The notes under the pieces were generated by a model. The model searched no databases, was not told the origin of the DNA, and was given only the letters and a program-made list of their open reading frames with translations. Positions 21,931 to 32,509 of a stretch of 64,000 nucleotides of DNA are shown here, piece by piece (within the stretch, counting starts at the first letter, position 1; every line of letters begins with the position of its first letter). The DNA is from Prostheceraeus crozeri (Eukaryota > Platyhelminthes > Polycladida > Euryleptidae): contig CAJQUW010010482.1 in assembly GCA_907163375.1 (NCBI GenBank), positions 147,849 through 211,848 of the forward strand, given 5' to 3'. Made by a program: the position numbers and the translations under genes.

Positions 21931-22739
21931 TTAGATCTGATGAAACCTAAGCTACTATTAAAATACACTCTGCATTCTTACTGAACACTCAACACAGAAG
22001 AATGACAGTGGGATTATTGAAGGTCGTCCACATGAGGAAAGTGGTTTGCTTAATTTAGTTCTATGTATAAACCACTTTTATTCATATATCTATTTTCATC
22101 TTTTTCATTCATTTGATGATAATTCTGCAAGTATTTAACAACTTCTATTACATGAACCGAAGAACCAAAATGGTGCTGAAGTCTACATTTGTTCTTAAAT
22201 CACAAGGAAAGGACAGAGCAGTCGCAAACAGAAGACAACATCGAATGCCGCTCGTGATAAAAACATATCATGTAGTTCTATCACATAATGAATGTCATGT
22301 TTTGGAAGATAAGAGTTGCAAATTGCAAACCCACATGGATCATAATACTCAAACCCCAACTTGCTGTGGATCATTTCGTGAAGAAATTGAATCATTTTTC
22401 GGAATTTTAGTTTTAGCCGGTTTTTACCAGTTTTAGCCAGTTTTAGCCGGTTTTTACCGGGTTTTTACCACTTAGTGGCAAAAACCATTTTTACCCGGCA
22501 AAAAGCCAACCCTGATAGATACAGATATCATCATTACGGATACATTGTTACCTTCTTTTTTCAACATTGTACCATAGCTAAATTACGCACAATAAGAATT
22601 GTCAACAATTCCTTTTACACTATTATTGACACAAACTGCAATATCAATTGTCATTTTTACACCGTAAGTTGTAAATTTCTCGCCGTAAGCTGTCAATGAT
22701 TGCCTGACAACTTTGAAGCTATTGCGATCCGTATCCACT

Positions 22740-23300
22740 CACTGGAATATCGCTGAGGTGAACGAAGAGAGGGCGAAATACGTCATATTATGGTTCATGA
22801 GAGAAGGCATTCAGTGACACAACATCCTCACCGACGAATGCGGATTCAACATCTGGACCGCGAGGATTCAAGGCTGATCATCTCAAGTAGAAAGGGCAGT
22901 GCGTGTAGTTGAAGGACAGAGAGGGAATATTCCATAGTTTGTTTAGCTGTCTATCCCATCCTACTTCGAACTCCTACATTATCATGTGTCGAGGTAGAAT
23001 GACGAAATTCTTTCTTGAAATTCATTAACAAAGCAGGTGGCCATCTCTTCGAGGAGTCCATCTTCCTCCTTTATGACAATGCTCTCCACACAAATATTGA
23101 AGGCACTGCCGAGATATTGTCCCTTTGCAAACATGACAGAAAATGTCGTATCATGCGCTGACGGATCCTCGCATCCAGTCGATCTGCAGTGATCATTCGG
23201 CCCCTCGATCTGCTGGAGTGACTCTTTGCCGACATCGAAGGAAAACAGCAGTTTGAGGAAGCGATGTCGTCAATCACTCGCGTCAAATGCCATCAGTTTC
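22740..23300 (+). pseudogene. IS630/Tc1-mariner-like transposase remnant
   Basis: The plus strand, with several frame changes and stops, reads VNEERAKYVILWFMREGIQ, then ILTDECGFNIWTARIQG (first Asp-Glu of a DDE_3-type transposase), AVRVVEGQRGNI (cf. the usual RVVNGQRG), and FLLYDNALHTNIEG (second Asp in the YDNAxxH motif). This order is diagnostic for the IS630-Tc1-mariner superfamily, in a group distinct from the Tc1 element at 57463-59133. The third acidic residue was not located. Badly decayed; no terminal repeats found. Confidence 0.6.
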
Positions 23301-23330
23301 ATACAAAACAATCGTCTTGTTTTGTATGAA
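23298..23330. repeat. Perfect 14-bp hairpin
   Basis: TTCATACAAAACAA, a TCGTC loop, then the exact reverse complement. The loop word recurs right after (TCGTCTTGTTT). It lies just past the IS630-like remnant; it is not followed by a poly-T tract and is unlikely to be a terminator in a eukaryote. It may be a replication-slippage product or a transposon end. Confidence 0.85.
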
Positions 23331-23389
23331 TCGTCTTGTTTCTCAAATCGTCCATTACAGAACAGCCATTACAGAATAGTCCAGCATCA

Positions 23390-24075
23390 AATGGTCACAA
23401 TTATTGTGAAAAGGCGGCAAATTTTCAATTTGTAGAATGATATTCGGAGTATTTGTTAGCACAAGATCTAGAATAGAATCTAAACATGTAGGTTTTTGTA
23501 CAAGTTGAGTCAAATTGTTCTGAAAGATCGAATCTAAAAAGACCTCGTGTACAGCATCTCGACGGTTAACAGGTGCAGTCCAATCTATGTTGGGTAAGTT
23601 TAGGTCACCACAAATCATAACAGGAACGTCCGGAAGCGTACATATATCGAAAAGACTCTTTAACTTACAGGTAGTCTCAAAAGACATTGGTGGAGCTGCA
23701 TAGACAGCAATAAAACGATAAAGGACTTTCGCGGTGAAATGTATATCAACACATAGAAAATTCAGATGGTTTGAAGATTCAGATAGATGCACAGAAGCCT
23801 CCAAACGATTTTGTACAAACATACACACACCACCATAGCCGTCAGGGCGATCACATCTCAATACGTTGTAGGGTGCATTAGAAGTCAGCATGCCATCTGG
23901 AAGAACTTCACTTAATCACGTTTCCGTGAAAACTATCACGTCCTTTCTCTCTGTCAACAGAAGTTGATGAAGATTATACAGCTTATTTTTTAGTGATCTG
24001 GCATTTATTAACGAACATCGCAAGACAGAACAAGATTTTTCTTTGCAGTCCATCTGCTCATAATCACTGCACGTA
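23390..24075 (-). pseudogene. LINE 2 endonuclease domain
   Basis: Minus-strand reading from about 24060 gives CSVLRCSLINARSLKNKL (catalytic Asn) and DVIVFTETxLSEVL (catalytic Glu). Then come YGGVCMFVQNRL, VMICGDLNLPNIDW (the Asp/Asn block), SILDLVLTNTP and NNCDHLMLDY (the S-D-H position, here C-D-H). The usual W of TETWLS is replaced by a TGA stop at 23918-23916. The domain ends near 23390 and no linker or reverse transcriptase follows. The element keeps its 5' half but lost its 3' half, the opposite of ordinary LINE truncation. Confidence 0.88.
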
Positions 24076-24083
24076 GCCTCGAG

Positions 24084-24960
24084 TCATTCATTAGAGAAAA
24101 GGTTCTTCAGGGGACACTCTTCATCAATCAACACTTTATCAAGATAAAGTTTCCCATGTTGAATGCGAACATCTTGGTCTGGATACTCCTTCCTCAGCCT
24201 CATCATTTCCTCCCGCAGAGGTGATGCTTCCTTCCTGTCAAGATATGTTCTCTCTGCATTAATATAAACTCGCTTGAATCTTCCATATCGTAACTTTCGC
24301 GATTCTTTGAGCAAAGCATTTCTGTCTTCGATCCTGAAAAGTTTGACACGAATCAATCTTGACTTTTGTGGGATTTTCTTGCCGAAGCGTTCTATTTTCA
24401 CTAAGGGAACTTTCATCGATAAGCTGGACAGGACATTTTGCACTGCATTTGAAAGCTCTTTTTCACCCTCATTCTCATCTTCATTCAGACCTTGTATGAT
24501 CACATTGCATGCTAATTCATGACGCTTTTCTTTCAACTTTTGCTCCTCCATCAGTGTGATGTGATTCTTGATCGCTTCTAATTCCTCGTCTTTCCTCTAG
24601 CTCTGCTCTCTGAAGCTCTTCCTTCAATCCTTCGATCGTTGCGTCCTGTTCGTCGACTCGTTCATTCAACGAGAGCATTGAGCTTTCGATCTCCACAACT
24701 TTTGTGGTTAAAGCAGTTAGCGAGGTATTGAGCTTCTCCAACTCATGTTTAATGAAGGATTTCATCTCTAAACTAGTATTCAGAATAAGTTGATGCAAAT
24801 CATCTAGATTGTGAGTAGCAGTGCCACTAGCCTTCGAACGAGTTTTGACCTTTGGAGATGGCCTTGAGTCTGAACTATTCGTCGGAGCCATTGAAGCAAA
24901 ACGAGGAAAATTATTGATCAGGTAGAGAACAGAACCTTCGACCGCAGACCCGCAAGTCAC
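24084..24960 (-). pseudogene. LINE 2 ORF1 (nucleic-acid-binding protein)
   Basis: The N-terminal part (24960-24590) is serine-rich then coiled-coil (LEKLNTSLTALTTKVVEIES through ERVDEQDATIEGLKEELQ). After one frameshift near 24,590 the C-terminal part (24551-24084) reads NVIIQGLNEDENEGEKELSN, VKIERFGKK and RLIRVKLFRIEDRNALLKES, an RRM-like domain followed by a conserved C-terminal domain with VYINAERTYLDRKEASPLRE. This is the ORF1p layout of L1-, CR1- and Jockey-type LINEs, an RNA-binding chaperone. It ends just before the endonuclease ORF begins. Upstream DNA to about 25250 may be the 5' untranslated region. Confidence 0.82.
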
Positions 24961-25784
24961 GCACGATCACCGTTTGACTGCACCGTTCACACTTGATAGG
25001 TAGAAACTGCAATCACTTATTCCTGGAGACAGAAAAGCTAGTGCACTTCGATCGAATCACCACGCCCTCCAAAGGCCACTGAAGTGTGCAAGAAGAGACG
25101 AATCTGAGATTCTCTCACACTGGAATGATGCACAAAACCACAAAACGGACGCTGGACAGCGACGACAGCGACGGATGACGATGAGCTACACAGAAAATGA
25201 CAGCCGACTCGATGCGAAGGATGGTGATATAAAAATTTCCACAAATGGACGAAGATGGACGACGATATAGGTGAAAAACGTGAACACAGCGCGAGACAGC
25301 GTTATAAAGCTTCGAATGTGCGACCTATCACTAAGAATGGAATAATGAAGATATCTGCCTATCATGAGACTAACATAGAACATAAGCATTACATCCACAA
25401 TGTTTTTCCGCTGAAATCAGGTGTGACATTTATTTTGTAGCTTGTGTTAATAATTAATGGAAAATGTAGAACTGATGTCCGAATGCATTTATTTGAATTT
25501 TAACTGAAGAAGCAGTTGAGCGACACCGGATATTAAAGAAGAAAAAAAGTCATTGAATTTTATTATTTGTTAAAACCATCAACTGCATTCAATATTTAAC
25601 TTGAACTTAGATCTATCAACTATCAATTTGTCCTAACGCTTTTTCTCCTAGTGACCTACAATGAGCAAATACGCCTTATTCAAATATGCAATTACATACA
25701 AAACAATTTCTCCATGGTATCTTTGCTTTTAATGTTATTATCACTCACATAGCGAATGTTTCAAAATAATTGAGCTATCATTAG
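24961..25784. other. LINE 2 upstream region and unassigned DNA
   Basis: 24961-25260 is comparatively GC-rich and may be the LINE 5' untranslated region with its internal promoter; I see no motif that proves it. 25260-25784 is AT-rich with nothing recognisable. Confidence 0.4.
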
Positions 25785-27447
25785 ATATTACGACGTGCCC
25801 GAAAAAGAATTAGGGGTCTAACAGGACCCGGCTTAGATTCCACTTTTGTAGGTTCGTATGGACCTTTCTGATAACTTAAAATTTTAAAATCGTCCATCGA
25901 GGGCAGTTGTTTGTAGGCTTACAAATCCAAAATGGTGACATGATTGCCATATATGGTAGGTGAGAAAAATAATTTTGGGATAACCCGTCTCGGACTTAAA
26001 TCTCTTAGAATACATAATGTGGATCCAATACTGTTCAAATATGTCAATTTTTGAGAAATCGACGTTGGCCTTTCCGTGCAACCCCAAAAATGTATAATAT
26101 GGCGACTTAACTTCCATGTATGGCAGTTGTTTACATAAATTGGCATAATTGGTATCATTAATTGGCATAAAGGTTTGTTATAATTTTTTATTGTCCTTGA
26201 TATCAATAACCACCTCAATTAAAAAGAACCTTACTAGTAGCAGCTACTAAAATATGATTCCATACGACAACAAGTGCACTAAAATAGCCAAAAACGTGCG
26301 TAGGTCTTAACATACGCTGTCGATGTTTCTCTAAATAATAGTCAAAGCTTGCTGGTGATGATAAGAGCTATAGGTGTTGACCATTTTAGTATTAGCGAAC
26401 TGCTTGCAACAAACGAGACGAATACCAAGGATGATTCATATACAAGTACTACTCTAAAACGTTTAGATGTCTCATTAAAATATAGTTGGATTTGAATATT
26501 TGAATCTATGTCTATGATTGCATTCATTCTTTTGATGTCGAAATCTGCGTATGCATCCATTATTTAATATTCGCGCGCTAAGTTTCTTAAGCACAAGTCC
26601 AAGTGAAATTGGTGCAACATTAAACTCATGAGCTCTTCATTAAGTAGCTAATGAGCTACTTAAGTAGATTCAAACTCAACTAGCCGTATGAGTGTGATGT
26701 GCGAGTATAGTACATAACACACAAGGACCAGTGACATGCAAACGCACTTCCTGATCGTTGACATGCAATCGATGCCGTAACATGTTCGTGGGATAACTGA
26801 AACTTAGTGATTCTTATGGTGTTTTAACACAGTGTAGCTTAAGTTGGGAAGTAGGACTGCACATAATACAACATAAGCCTTGAATTACAAAATGACGGGA
26901 CCGAACATCAGAGGTGGACAGAAGAAGAGATGGTGCCACAATGTCAAGAGAGATCTTGAGCCCCTGCATCTGGACCCTCAATCGACGCAAGACCGAACAG
27001 AATGAAGAGACGCATTCATCCCGTCAACCGACACAACCCCAGTGTCCAACCCTCGAACCTGGGGAAGAAGAGACAATAAACGAAGAGTAAGTAAGTAACT
27101 TTAAAGATTCATTCATAAACGCCATATAAGCAGGAAGGTAAGTCGCCATCTTATACATTTCTGGAGTTGAAGAGAAAATCCCTCGCTCAATTTCTCAAAA
27201 ATTGACATATTTGAATAATATTGATTCCGTATTAGGCTGAGGGATTGAAATCTGAGATGGGTCATCACAAAATTATTTTTCTCACCTGCCATATATGGCA
27301 ATCATGTCGCCATTTTGGATTTGTAGGCCTACAGACAACTGCCCTCGATGAAAAATTTTAAAATTGTAGGTCCATACGAACCTACAAAAGTGGAATCTAA
27401 GCTGGGTACTGTTAGACCACTAATTATTTTCGGGTACACCGTGATAT
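25785..27447. mobile_element. Long-TIR element (about 335-bp inverted arms)
   Basis: The left arm (25785-26126) and right arm (27120-27447) are inverted copies, about 80 percent alike by eye. Shared landmarks include CACTTTTGTAGGTTCGTATG, GCCATATATGG and AATATGTCAATTTTTGAGAA. The outer ends read ATATTACGACGTGCCCG and, inverted, ATATCACGGTGTACCCG. No transposase is visible between the arms. A LINE 3' end (26890-27102) is inserted just inside the right arm. The element could be a fold-back type or two head-to-head solo copies; the superfamily is not determined. Confidence 0.75.
26890..27102 (+). pseudogene. LINE 3' end (RTE/CR1-like) with TAAG tail
   Basis: The plus strand encodes GGQKKRWCHNVKRDLEPLHL and TEWRDAFIPST, the end of ORF2 seen in RTE-like and related LINEs (consensus GRPKKRWxDxVxxDL ... 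DRxxWR). It is followed by a stop and a TAAGTAAGTAA simple-repeat tail at the 3' end. Severe 5' truncation is the usual outcome of target-primed reverse transcription. It sits inside the long-TIR element, so it is the younger insertion. Confidence 0.72.
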
Positions 27448-27776
27448 ATTTTGTGTCGATATAAATTGTGCACGAGAGCATGCCCAAATATAATATCATT
27501 CTACCCGCCAGAAACAACTTACATTTCCATTTAGATTGCATCCATTTTGATTGCATCTGATCCCTGCATTTGATCGTGATCATGCAGAATCCTTTCCGCA
27601 ATTTGGAAACTGGAAATATAGAAGACTCATGTTACAATCTTGAAAGAGCCGATGTTGTCAGGCGAAAATTGCATTCATGTAGAACAGACCTACACAAATC
27701 ACAAATTTTGCATAAAGTCACCAGGTATAAAACTATCGGCGTTGATTACACTGACAAACTCCTTACTATAGTCTTA
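27448..27776. other. Short unassigned spacer
   Basis: About 330 bp between the long-TIR element and the RTE-like fragment. The open frame 27570-27794 is not recognisable. Confidence 0.4.
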
Positions 27777-28415
27777 CTAGGCAGTCTCACTTGAGCACCT
27801 TTCGTACTCCGTAATCTGACTGCCATGGTAGAAAAACTTATTGACGACTTGTACCTCCTCATGTTGTATTCTCATCTCGATGTCAGGGTCTGCTTCTGTT
27901 CCCATGCACATGGCCTTCGTTTTCCCACATTGATCTGTAGACCGAATGACTGGCGAACCCGATATACGCTCCACTGTAAGGCCTCCGCACTAACTTCGAT
28001 CAGTCAATGTCGTCAGCATATCGAATGTCGCTAAGTTTTGAACCATAGATCGACAAAAACTTTGACAATACCTGAGAATCTTGGAGCACGCGCTCCAAAT
28101 AGATGATGAAGCGGAGAGACGAAAATGGGTCCCCTTGCTGAACGCCTTTCTCTTGGTTGAACCAGTGGCTGCAGTGCGCATTGCTGCAGCCACTTTGATA
28201 TGCACTTTGGATCACTCTACTGAGTTTTACCGGCACTCCTTAAGACTTGAGGATCTTCACATGATATCCTGTCTGACGCTGTCAAACGCCTTTCTAAAAT
28301 CAATGAAGCAGTGCCAAGTCTCTCTCTCTCTCCTACTTTCCACTCAGCGCTTCTTCCCGTAACCAGTGTGAGAATCTGCTGTACTGTACATATGTCGCGT
28401 CGGAATCCATTCTGT
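27777..28415 (-). pseudogene. RTE-like LINE reverse transcriptase fragment
   Basis: Minus strand from 28415 reads NGFRRDICTVQQILTL (fingers), CFIDFRKAFDSVRQDIM (palm A with catalytic Asp), then KLSRVIQSAYQSGC, GVQQGDPFSSL and RYADDID (catalytic YADD). After a frame change comes KTKAMCMGTEADPDIEMR, then VNKFFYHGSQITEYERCSSE, the RTE-type segment equivalent to FxYLGSxIT. Both ends are truncated; the left end (28415) abuts the satellite and stops or shifts occur in several places. The YADD, QGD and YLGS blocks make the RTE clade likely. Confidence 0.78.
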
Positions 28416-28417
28416 CA

Positions 28418-28835
28418 TTCTCCATCCCAGAAGAGCCTTCTTCTCAGAGAGGACTTTCTCCATGTCAGAGGGCCCCTCCCTATCTCCGAGAGGACGTTCT
28501 AAATCTCAGACGCCTTTCCCAATTTCAGAGGTGCCCTCCTCCATCCCAGAAGCGCTCTCTTCGCATTGTAAGAGAGGTCCTTCTGCACATCTGAGGGCCC
28601 TCCTGCATTTTAGAAGGCCTTTCTCAATATAAGAGGCTCTTCTTCATCTCGGAGGATTTTTTATGTCTAAGAGGGTCCGTCCTCTATCTCAGAGGTGATC
28701 TCCAATATTTTATCCATCTGTGAAAAGCCCTTCTGTTTCTCAGAGTAACTGGTCTCTGTCTCAGAGGGGTCCCTAGCCATCTGAGAGGAGACCTTCTGTT
28801 TCTCATAGCCGTTGGTCTCTGTCTCAGAGGAGCCC
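28418..28835. repeat. Diverged left edge of the 63-bp satellite (21-bp units)
   Basis: This edge is made of degenerate repeats of about 20-25 bp around CTTCTCCATCTCAGAGGAGC, without the clear three-part 63-bp period seen further in. It looks like older or less homogenised satellite, as usual at array borders, and shows the presumed ancestral short unit. Confidence 0.7.
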
Positions 28836-30835
28836 TTGTCTATCTGAGAGGAGCCCTTCTACTTCTCCGAGTACCTGGTATCTGTCTCAGAATGGCCCTT
28901 CTCCATCTGAGAGGAGCCATCTTTTTCTCAGATTGTCTGGTCACTGTCTCAGAGGGGTCCTTGTCCATCTGTGATGAGCCATTCTGTCTCTCAGAGCGGC
29001 TGGTCTCTTTCTCAGAGGAGCCCTTGTCTGTCTCAGAGGAGCCCCTTTCTATCTGAGTGTAGCCCATCTGTTTCTCCGAGTAGCTGGTCTCTGTCTCAGA
29101 ATGGCCCCTGTCCATCTCAGAGGAGCCCATCTGGTTTTCGGAGTGTCTAGTATCTGTCTCAGAGGGGTCATTGTCCATCTGTGAAGAGAGGAGCCCTTGT
29201 CTATCTTAGAGGGGCCCATCTGTTTCTCCGAGTACCAGGTATCTGTCTCAGAGGGTCCTTGTCCATCTGTCATGTGCCCTTCTGTTTCTCAGATTGTCTG
29301 GTCTCTGTCTCAGAGGATCCCTTGTCTATCTTAGAGGAGCCCATCTGTTTCACCAAGTAGCTGGTCTCTGTCTCAGAATGGCCCTTGTCCATTTGAGAGG
29401 AGCCCATCTCTTTCTCCGAGTACCTGGTGTCTGTCTCAGAGGGGTTCGTCCCTTGTCCAGGCCCTTGTCCATCTGTGATGAGCCCTTCTGTTTCTCAGAG
29501 CGGCTGGTCTCTTTCTCAGAAGGACATGTGCCCATCTGTTTCTCAGAATGGCTGGTCTCTGTTTCAGAGGGTTCCCTATCCTTCTGAGAGGAGCCCGTCT
29601 GTTTCTCAGAGTGGCTGGTGTCTGTCTCTGAGGGTTACCTATCCATCTGAGAGGAGCCCTTCTGTTTCTCACAGTGGTTGGTCTCTGTCTCAGAGGTGCC
29701 CTTGTCTATCTTAAAGGAGCCCATCTGTTTCTCCGAGTAGCTGGTTTCTGTCTCAGAGGGGTCCTTTTCAATCTGAGAGGAGCCCATCTGTTTCTCAGAT
29801 TGTCTGGTCTCTGTCTCAGAGGGGTCCTTGTCCATCTGTGATGAACCATTCTATTTCTCAGAGCGGCTGGTCTCTTCCTCAGAGGGGTCCTTGTCCATCT
29901 GTGATGAGCCATTCTATTTCTCAGAGCGGCTGGTCTCTTCCTCAGAAGGACCTGTGTCTATCTGAGAGGAACCCATCTGTTTCTCCGAGTGGCTGGTATC
30001 TGTCTCAGAGGAGCCCTTGTCTATCTGAGAGGAGCCCATCTGTTTCTCAGAGTAGCTTGTATCTGTGTCAGAGAGGTCCTTTTCCATCTGAGAGGATCCC
30101 TTCTGTTTCTCAGAGTGGCTGGTCTGTCTCAGAAAGACGTTTGTCCATCTGAGTGTAGCCCTTCTGTCTCTCAGAGCGGTTGGTTTCTGTCTCAGAGGGA
30201 TCCTTTTCCATCTGAGAAGAGCACATCTGTTTCGCAGATTGTCTGGCCTCTGTCTCAGTCAGGGGGTCCTTTTCCATCTGTGATGAGCCCTTCTGTTTCT
30301 CAGAGCGGCTGGTCTTTTCCCAGAAGGACATGTGCCCATCTGTTTTTCAGAATGGCTGGTCTCTGTTTCAGAGGGTTCCCTATCCTTCTGAGAGGAGCCC
30401 GTCTGTTTCTCAGAGTGGCTGGTGTGTCTGTCTCTGAGGGTTACCTATCCATCTGAGAGGAGCCCTTCTGTTTCTCACAGTGGTTGGTCTCTGTCTCAGA
30501 GGTGCCCTTGTCTATCTTAAAGGAGCCCATCTGTTTCTCCGAGTAGCTGGTTTCTGTCTCAGAGGGGTCCTTTTCAATCTGAGAGGAGCCCATCTGTTTC
30601 TCAGATTGTCTGGTCTCTGTCTCAGAAAGGTCCTTGTCCATCTGTGATGAGCCATTCTATTTCTCAGAGCGGCTGGTCTCTTCCTCAGAAGGACCTGTGT
30701 CTATCTGAGAGGAACCCATCTGTTTCTCAGAATGGCTGGTCTCTGTCTCAGATGGGTCCAGATCAATCTCTGAATAGCCCTTCTGTTTCTCAGAGTGGCT
30801 AGTCTCTGTCTCAGAGGTGCCCTTGTCTATCTTAA

Positions 30836-32509
30836 CCCTCGGGGGGTTTTCTGGGTCCACGTGGACCCATTTTTCCAGATCACTTGCTGTTATTTATTAA
30901 GTTTTCATTATTTATTATTGATATCACTGGACTTTATCTGTATCGATATGTCAATTATAACTGCCAAGTGAAAATGTATTAGCTGTTGTTTAAATAATTG
31001 CAATACATCGCAAACCTTTTAGTAAATCTATGGGTCCAAGCTGGACCCAGTCACACTGATTCGTTTCATCGGTCGTCATAGCGCAGAAATTCAGTCACTG
31101 CTATTCCAAATAACAAAGGCCCGTATTCGTGAAACCAGATAAGGATTTCCCGTATCCTTAGCGACGCTATATCTTAGCCTTATCCTGACCGTCATATTCG
31201 TGAAGGCAGCTATCGTCACGCGCTCACGATGTGTAGCATTTTTTCTATTTTTAGCCTTAACGCCATGCACTTCAAAGGCTGACAACTGGTCAGATTTTGG
31301 AGACGTTGAAATCACAGGCGCACTTGCAAACGATTCCATCGATTAGTTTGTCGATCTGCCCAGGCCGATTGGGCCGCCTCAACTGCCTGATACAATGCGA
31401 AACAGTAGATAATGAAGCATTGGTTTCACGAACAACTGTCAAAAATCGTATGTGCCTGGTGCATTTCTTACCGTTGATGAGGAACTATATCCTTTCAGAG
31501 GTCGCTGTGCATATAAGCAATATATGCCAAGCAAACCATAAAGGTATGGACTTAAGTTCTGGCTGTTGTGCGATGCCAAACAATTATTTTTGTTACAATC
31601 TACAAATGTACACAGGCAAAGAAGACAATCCCAGTCATCACGGACTTGGAGAACGTGTTGTCATGGATTTGACCAGCTCTCTAGAAAATTCTGGAAGACA
31701 CATAACAACTGACAATTTTCTTTACTTCTTTGAAGCTCGCACGCTCTCTCCGCTCAAAAGGCATGTCTGTGTTAGGAACTCTGAGGAAAAACAGACGAGA
31801 AGTTCCTCCGCAGATGAAGAATCTACAGGGCCGTGCTGTTTACTCTTCAGATTTCCGATTCAACTCGAAGATCAAACATGCCTCCTCAGTTACAAATGCA
31901 AGAAAAATGATTGTGTCCTTCTTTTGAGCACCTTCCATCAAGAGCCAGTTGTTGATCAACAGACTGACCGAAAGGTTCCAGAAATGATAAAAGACTACAA
32001 TGCGACCAAAGGAGGTGTAGATAAAGCTGACCAAATGGTGGCGACATATACGGTGAAATACATCAGCTCCGAAGATGGCACACAATCGTGTTTTGCAACC
32101 TCTTGGATTTGTGTGGGATAAATGCATATGTGTTGAATTGCGAAATTGATCTCATTGGGGAAGAGACAAGCCTCACAAAAGAAGACAATTTCTGCGATGC
32201 TTAGGAGAGGAGCTGGTCAAACCATTTTTGGAGTCAAAAGACGTGCCACGGCCAATCATCGAAGCAAAGGTGGATGTAGAGAGAGCAACACGAAAAAAAA
32301 AGACAGATGTCAACTCTGCGGGTGGAAGAAAGATCGGAAAACGAGAAAAACCTGTGCTCGGTGTGGGAATCACTGTTGTGATGAACATTCGAACTCTGTG
32401 ACTCGTACTTTCTGTACTAATTGTGCTTGATTGTGAAAATAAATCTTCTGGGTCCACGTGGACCCAGATTTTCACGAAATGGAATAGCGAATTTTAAACC
32501 TCCCGAGGG
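30836..32509 (+). mobile_element. piggyBac C, copy 1 (in satellite)
   Basis: Both ends are present, flanked by TTAA at 30832-30835 and 32510-32513, inside a satellite monomer whose empty form reads TATCTTAAAGGAG. Terminal 14-mers are CCCTCGGGGGGTTT (left) and CCCTCGGGAGGTTT (right, inverted). The palindrome TGGGTCCACGTGGACCCA lies 2 bp inside the left 14-mer (30852-30869) and 29 bp inside the right one (32449-32466). A third, spaced version (TGGGTCCAAGCTGGACCCA) is at 31031-31049. The transposase part (about 31430-32430) has more frame breaks than in copies 2 and 3. The right flank equals that of the other copies but the left flank is a different monomer variant. Confidence 0.93.

Larger units (their letters stand above)
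20583..22522. mobile_element. hAT-like TIR element 2 with 8-bp target duplication
   Basis: The left end (from 20591, CATGGTTGGCCGGTAAAAAC) and the inverse of the right end (to 22514, CAGGGTTGGCTTTTTGCC) form terminal inverted repeats of about 110 bp. They are rich in GGTAAAAACC and GGCTAAAACTGG words. The flanking octamers ATAGATAT (20583-20590) and ATAGATAC (22515-22522) match at 7 of 8 bases, as expected for hAT insertion. The element is 1,924 bp. Inside are a 38-bp-arm hairpin (20744-20891), a tRNA-like patch near 21860-21925, and, next to the right TIR, a piggyBac-like peptide (FREEIESFFGILVLAGFYQ, 22370-22430). No hAT transposase was found. Confidence 0.75.

Noticed and set aside
22370-22436. 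Another piggyBac gene inside the hAT-like element
   Set aside because: Only a short FREEIESFFGILVLAGFYQ peptide resembles the piggyBac N-lobe; no catalytic blocks follow before the TIR, so it is at most a relic.
23298-23330. Rho-independent terminator
   Set aside because: The hairpin lacks a T tract and lies in eukaryotic DNA with no adjacent gene end.
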